The notes under the pieces are model-generated. The model searched no databases. It was not told the DNA's origin and worked only from the letters and a program-made list of their open reading frames with translations. 34,673 nt of DNA from Nocardioidaceae bacterium (GTDB lineage: Bacteria > Actinomycetota > Actinomycetes > Propionibacteriales > Nocardioidaceae). Position 1 is the stretch's first letter. Each line of letters begins with the position of its first letter. The translations under genes and the position numbers were made by a program. Location: the NCBI GenBank assembly GCA_017744365.1, contig JAGIBL010000014.1, positions 1-34,673 of the forward strand. The letters run 5' to 3'. Shown here one piece after another: positions 33,165 through 34,673 of this stretch.

Positions 33165-33818
33165 ATGCTCGAGAGATTCCGCCAGTTCTGGACCAATGTC
33201 TGGGCCCCGCTCGCGAACCTGTTCATCCGGTGGGGGATCAGCCCGAACACCGTGACCTTCGTGGGCACCCTCGGTGTCGTCGCGGGCGCGCTGATCTTCT
33301 TCCCGCAGGGCTGGCTGCTCGCCGGCGTGCTGGTCATCACCGCGTTCGTGTTCAGCGACATGATGGACGGCTACATGGCCCGTACGACGGGCAAGGTGTC
33401 CTCGTTCGGCGCCTTCTGGGACTCCACCCTGGACCGGATCGGGGACGCGGCCATCTTCGGCGGCCTCGCGATGTACTACGTCGGCCCCGGCGACAACGAC
33501 TGGTTCGCGGCCCTCGCGATCTACTGCCTCTCGATGGGCTCGGTGACCTCCTACGCCCGCGCCCGCGCTGAGTCGCTGGGCATGCAGGCCAAGGTGGGCA
33601 TCGCCGAGCGGGCCGACCGGCTGGTCTCGATCCTGGTCATCACCGGCGTCGCCGACCTGGCCAACAAGCTCGGCGCCGGGGAGAAGGCGCTCTACGCCAT
33701 CCCGGTCACCCTGGGTGCGCTCGCGCTGGCCAGCACCGTGACCGTGGTGCAGCGGGTGCTCGTCGTACGGGAGCAGGCGATGGCGCGCGACGCCGCCCGC
33801 GCCGAGACGGACAACTAG
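33165..33818 (+). CDS. pgsA: CDP-alcohol phosphatidyltransferase, probable phosphatidylinositol phosphate synthase
   Basis: A 217-residue membrane enzyme with the complete family motif D-x2-D-G-x2-A-R-x8-G-x3-D-x3-D: D65, D68, G69, A72, R73, G82, D86, D90. Six hydrophobic helices are expected. In actinobacteria one paralogue makes phosphatidylinositol phosphate, the precursor of PI and PIMs, and its genomic neighbourhood runs toward pimA and pdxS-pdxT; pdxS is nearby here. Start at ATG 33165 is chosen over GTG 33156 on promoter grounds. The last four bases overlap the convergent pentapeptide gene. A phosphatidylglycerophosphate synthase is the alternative. Confidence 0.85.
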   Translation: MLERFRQFWTNVWAPLANLFIRWGISPNTVTFVGTLGVVAGALIFFPQGWLLAGVLVITAFVFSDMMDGYMARTTGKVSSFGAFWDSTLDRIGDAAIFGGLAMYYVGPGDNDWFAALAIYCLSMGSVTSYARARAESLGMQAKVGIAERADRLVSILVITGVADLANKLGAGEKALYAIPVTLGALALASTVTVVQRVLVVREQAMARDAARAETDN

Positions 33819-34309
33819 CCCTCCAGGTCCACCCCGACCTCGAGCCCGAGCGAACGGACCAGCACCACCGCCTGGTCCAGGTCCACCACCGCGTTGCGCA
33901 ACGGGTTCGCCACCGGGTCCACCGCCGAGAGGTCCGAGCCGCGCAGGTCCGCCCCGGGCAGGCCGGTGAAGCTCCAGTCGCCCCCGGTCACCTCCAGCGC
34001 CCCGAACCGGCACCGGTCGAACATCGAGCCGGTCAGCTTGCAGCCGGTGAAGCGGGCCCCGAAGAGCGAGGACTTGACGAACGTGCAGTTAACGAACGCC
34101 GAGTCGGTGAACGCCACGGCGTTGAGATCGGTGTCGCGGAAGGTGCACTCCTCGAACGTCGCCCCGGTCGCCGTCGCGTCGGTGAGGTCCACGTCGAGGA
34201 ACGCCACCCGCCGGAACTCCCGCCCGGACAGGTCCTCGCCGTCCCACCGCTCGGAGACCACCTCGGACTCGGTCGGGGGAGCCGGGGTCCCGTGCCGTCG
34301 CTCTGCCAT
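33815..34309 (-). CDS. Pentapeptide-repeat protein
   Basis: A 164-residue protein (an in-frame ATG at 34321 would add four residues; neither start has a clear ribosome site). From about residue 25 to 125 it repeats the pentapeptide pattern A(D/N)LxX: LSGREFRRVAFLDVDLTDA, FEECTFRDTDLNAV, FVNCTFVKSSLFGARF, GCKLTGSMFDRCRF, ADLRGSDLS. This gives a right-handed quadrilateral beta helix. Cysteines recur at equivalent faces. Some members (Qnr, MfpA) protect DNA gyrase by mimicking DNA, but this is a general fold and the function here is unknown. No signal peptide is seen. Confidence 0.85.
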   Translation of the reverse strand: MAERRHGTPAPPTESEVVSERWDGEDLSGREFRRVAFLDVDLTDATATGATFEECTFRDTDLNAVAFTDSAFVNCTFVKSSLFGARFTGCKLTGSMFDRCRFGALEVTGGDWSFTGLPGADLRGSDLSAVDPVANPLRNAVVDLDQAVVLVRSLGLEVGVDLEG

Positions 34310-34361
34310 GGACGCCAGCATGCCCGGAGGCGCCGACAGGCCGGCAGGCGAGACCCGGGGC

Positions 34362-34389
34362 TGGACGTGCCGGGCGTCGTACGTAAACT
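34362..34389 (+). promoter_or_regulatory. Predicted promoter of leaderless pdxS
   Basis: TGGACG at 34362-34367 and TAAACT at 34384-34389 are 16 bases apart; six bases then lead to the pdxS ATG, so transcription would start at or next to the A of the start codon. No ribosome site is present. Confidence 0.55.
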
Positions 34390-34395
34390 GGCCTT

Positions 34396-34673
34396 ATGGC
34401 AGCAGACCAGTTTGAGACCCACGCCCCCGAGACCACCGACACCGGCACCGGGACCTCGCGCGTGAAGCGCGGGATGGCCGAGATGCTGAAGGGGGGCGTG
34501 ATCATGGACGTGGTCACGCCCGAGCAGGCGAAGATCGCCGAGGACGCCGGTGCGGTGGCCGTGATGGCGCTGGAGCGGGTGCCGGCGGACATCCGGGCTC
34601 AGGGTGGTGTCTCGCGGATGAGTGATCCGGACATGATCGACGGGATCATCGAGGCGGTCTCGATCCCGGTGAT
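34396..34673 (+). CDS. pdxS: Pyridoxal 5'-phosphate synthase lyase subunit PdxS (5' part)
   Basis: The first 92 residues are in the window. After a 20-residue acidic/Thr leader come [52 protein letters not shown] and [13 protein letters not shown], an unmistakable PdxS/SnzP N-terminus. The Asp in VIMDVV is a conserved substrate-binding residue; the catalytic lysines lie beyond the window edge. PdxS, with the glutaminase PdxT, makes PLP from ribose 5-phosphate, glyceraldehyde 3-phosphate and ammonia. The start at ATG 34396 is supported by a leaderless promoter. The rest of the gene, and probably pdxT, should follow outside. Confidence 0.97.
   Translation, partial: MAADQFETHAPETTDTGTGTSRVKRGMAEMLKGGVIMDVVTPEQAKIAEDAGAVAVMALERVPADIRAQGGVSRMSDPDMIDGIIEAVSIPV

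Noticed and set aside
1-34673. tRNA, rRNA, CRISPR array, attachment site or replication origin
   Set aside because: No cloverleaf-like sequence, spaced direct repeats, integrase or DnaA-box cluster was found on either strand by reading.

Overview
The window looks like a chromosomal segment from a high-GC actinobacterium, most likely a Nocardioidaceae member such as Nocardioides. The reasons are very high GC, many GTG starts, many four-base start/stop overlaps, leaderless-looking promoters, KstR-type operators beside steroid genes, and a pgsA-to-pdxS neighbourhood typical of actinobacteria. Genus is an inference. I see no tRNA, rRNA, CRISPR array, insertion sequence or prophage. Coding density is very high and no gene-free stretch exceeds about 155 bases.

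Bases 1-2433: the start of a probable DUF222/HNH protein (cut by the edge), a CNNM/CorC-type membrane protein and a divergent LysR regulator. Bases 2396-15054 form a polyamine/GABA island. The gabT - glutamate dehydrogenase - gabD operon (minus) is divergent from a PucR-type regulator. A permease plus YtcJ-like amidohydrolase (minus) is divergent from a TetR regulator. Downstream of tetR lies an agmatine deiminase - N-carbamoylputrescine amidase - flavin amine oxidase operon (plus). Read together: agmatine to N-carbamoylputrescine to putrescine to 4-aminobutanal to GABA to succinate semialdehyde to succinate. Only a dedicated aminobutanal dehydrogenase is not evident. Two almost identical 19-base operators flank tetR.

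Bases 15077-29610 are a steroid (cholesterol/cholate-type) catabolic locus. An igr-like operon encodes a fused two-module acyl-CoA dehydrogenase in the place of ChsE1/ChsE2, then ChsH2-, ChsH1- and Ltp2-like proteins that remove the last side-chain propionyl unit. A secreted zincin-like protein with Ig-like repeats follows. Then come a dienelactone-hydrolase-like protein, a MaoC hydratase and KstD (minus), divergent from hsaE-hsaG-hsaF (plus), which finish the 2-hydroxypentadienoate branch. Two sequences fitting TnnAACnnGTTnnA sit in the two divergent promoters.

Bases 29611-33011 hold a small proteostasis/stress block: a ClgR/PopR-like XRE regulator ending in Leu-Ala-Ala behind a perfect palindrome, two ClpP paralogues (one has Trp in place of the catalytic Ser), and a large ECF sigma factor fused to a zinc anti-sigma motif, a membrane segment and extracellular Ig/BACON-like domains. 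The end (33165-34673) carries a phosphatidylinositol-phosphate-synthase-like CDP-alcohol transferase, a pentapeptide-repeat protein and the start of pdxS.

The most unusual items are the ClpP/pseudo-ClpP pair with its regulator, the sigma/anti-sigma fusion, the fused dehydrogenase in the igr position, and the paired TetR operators.
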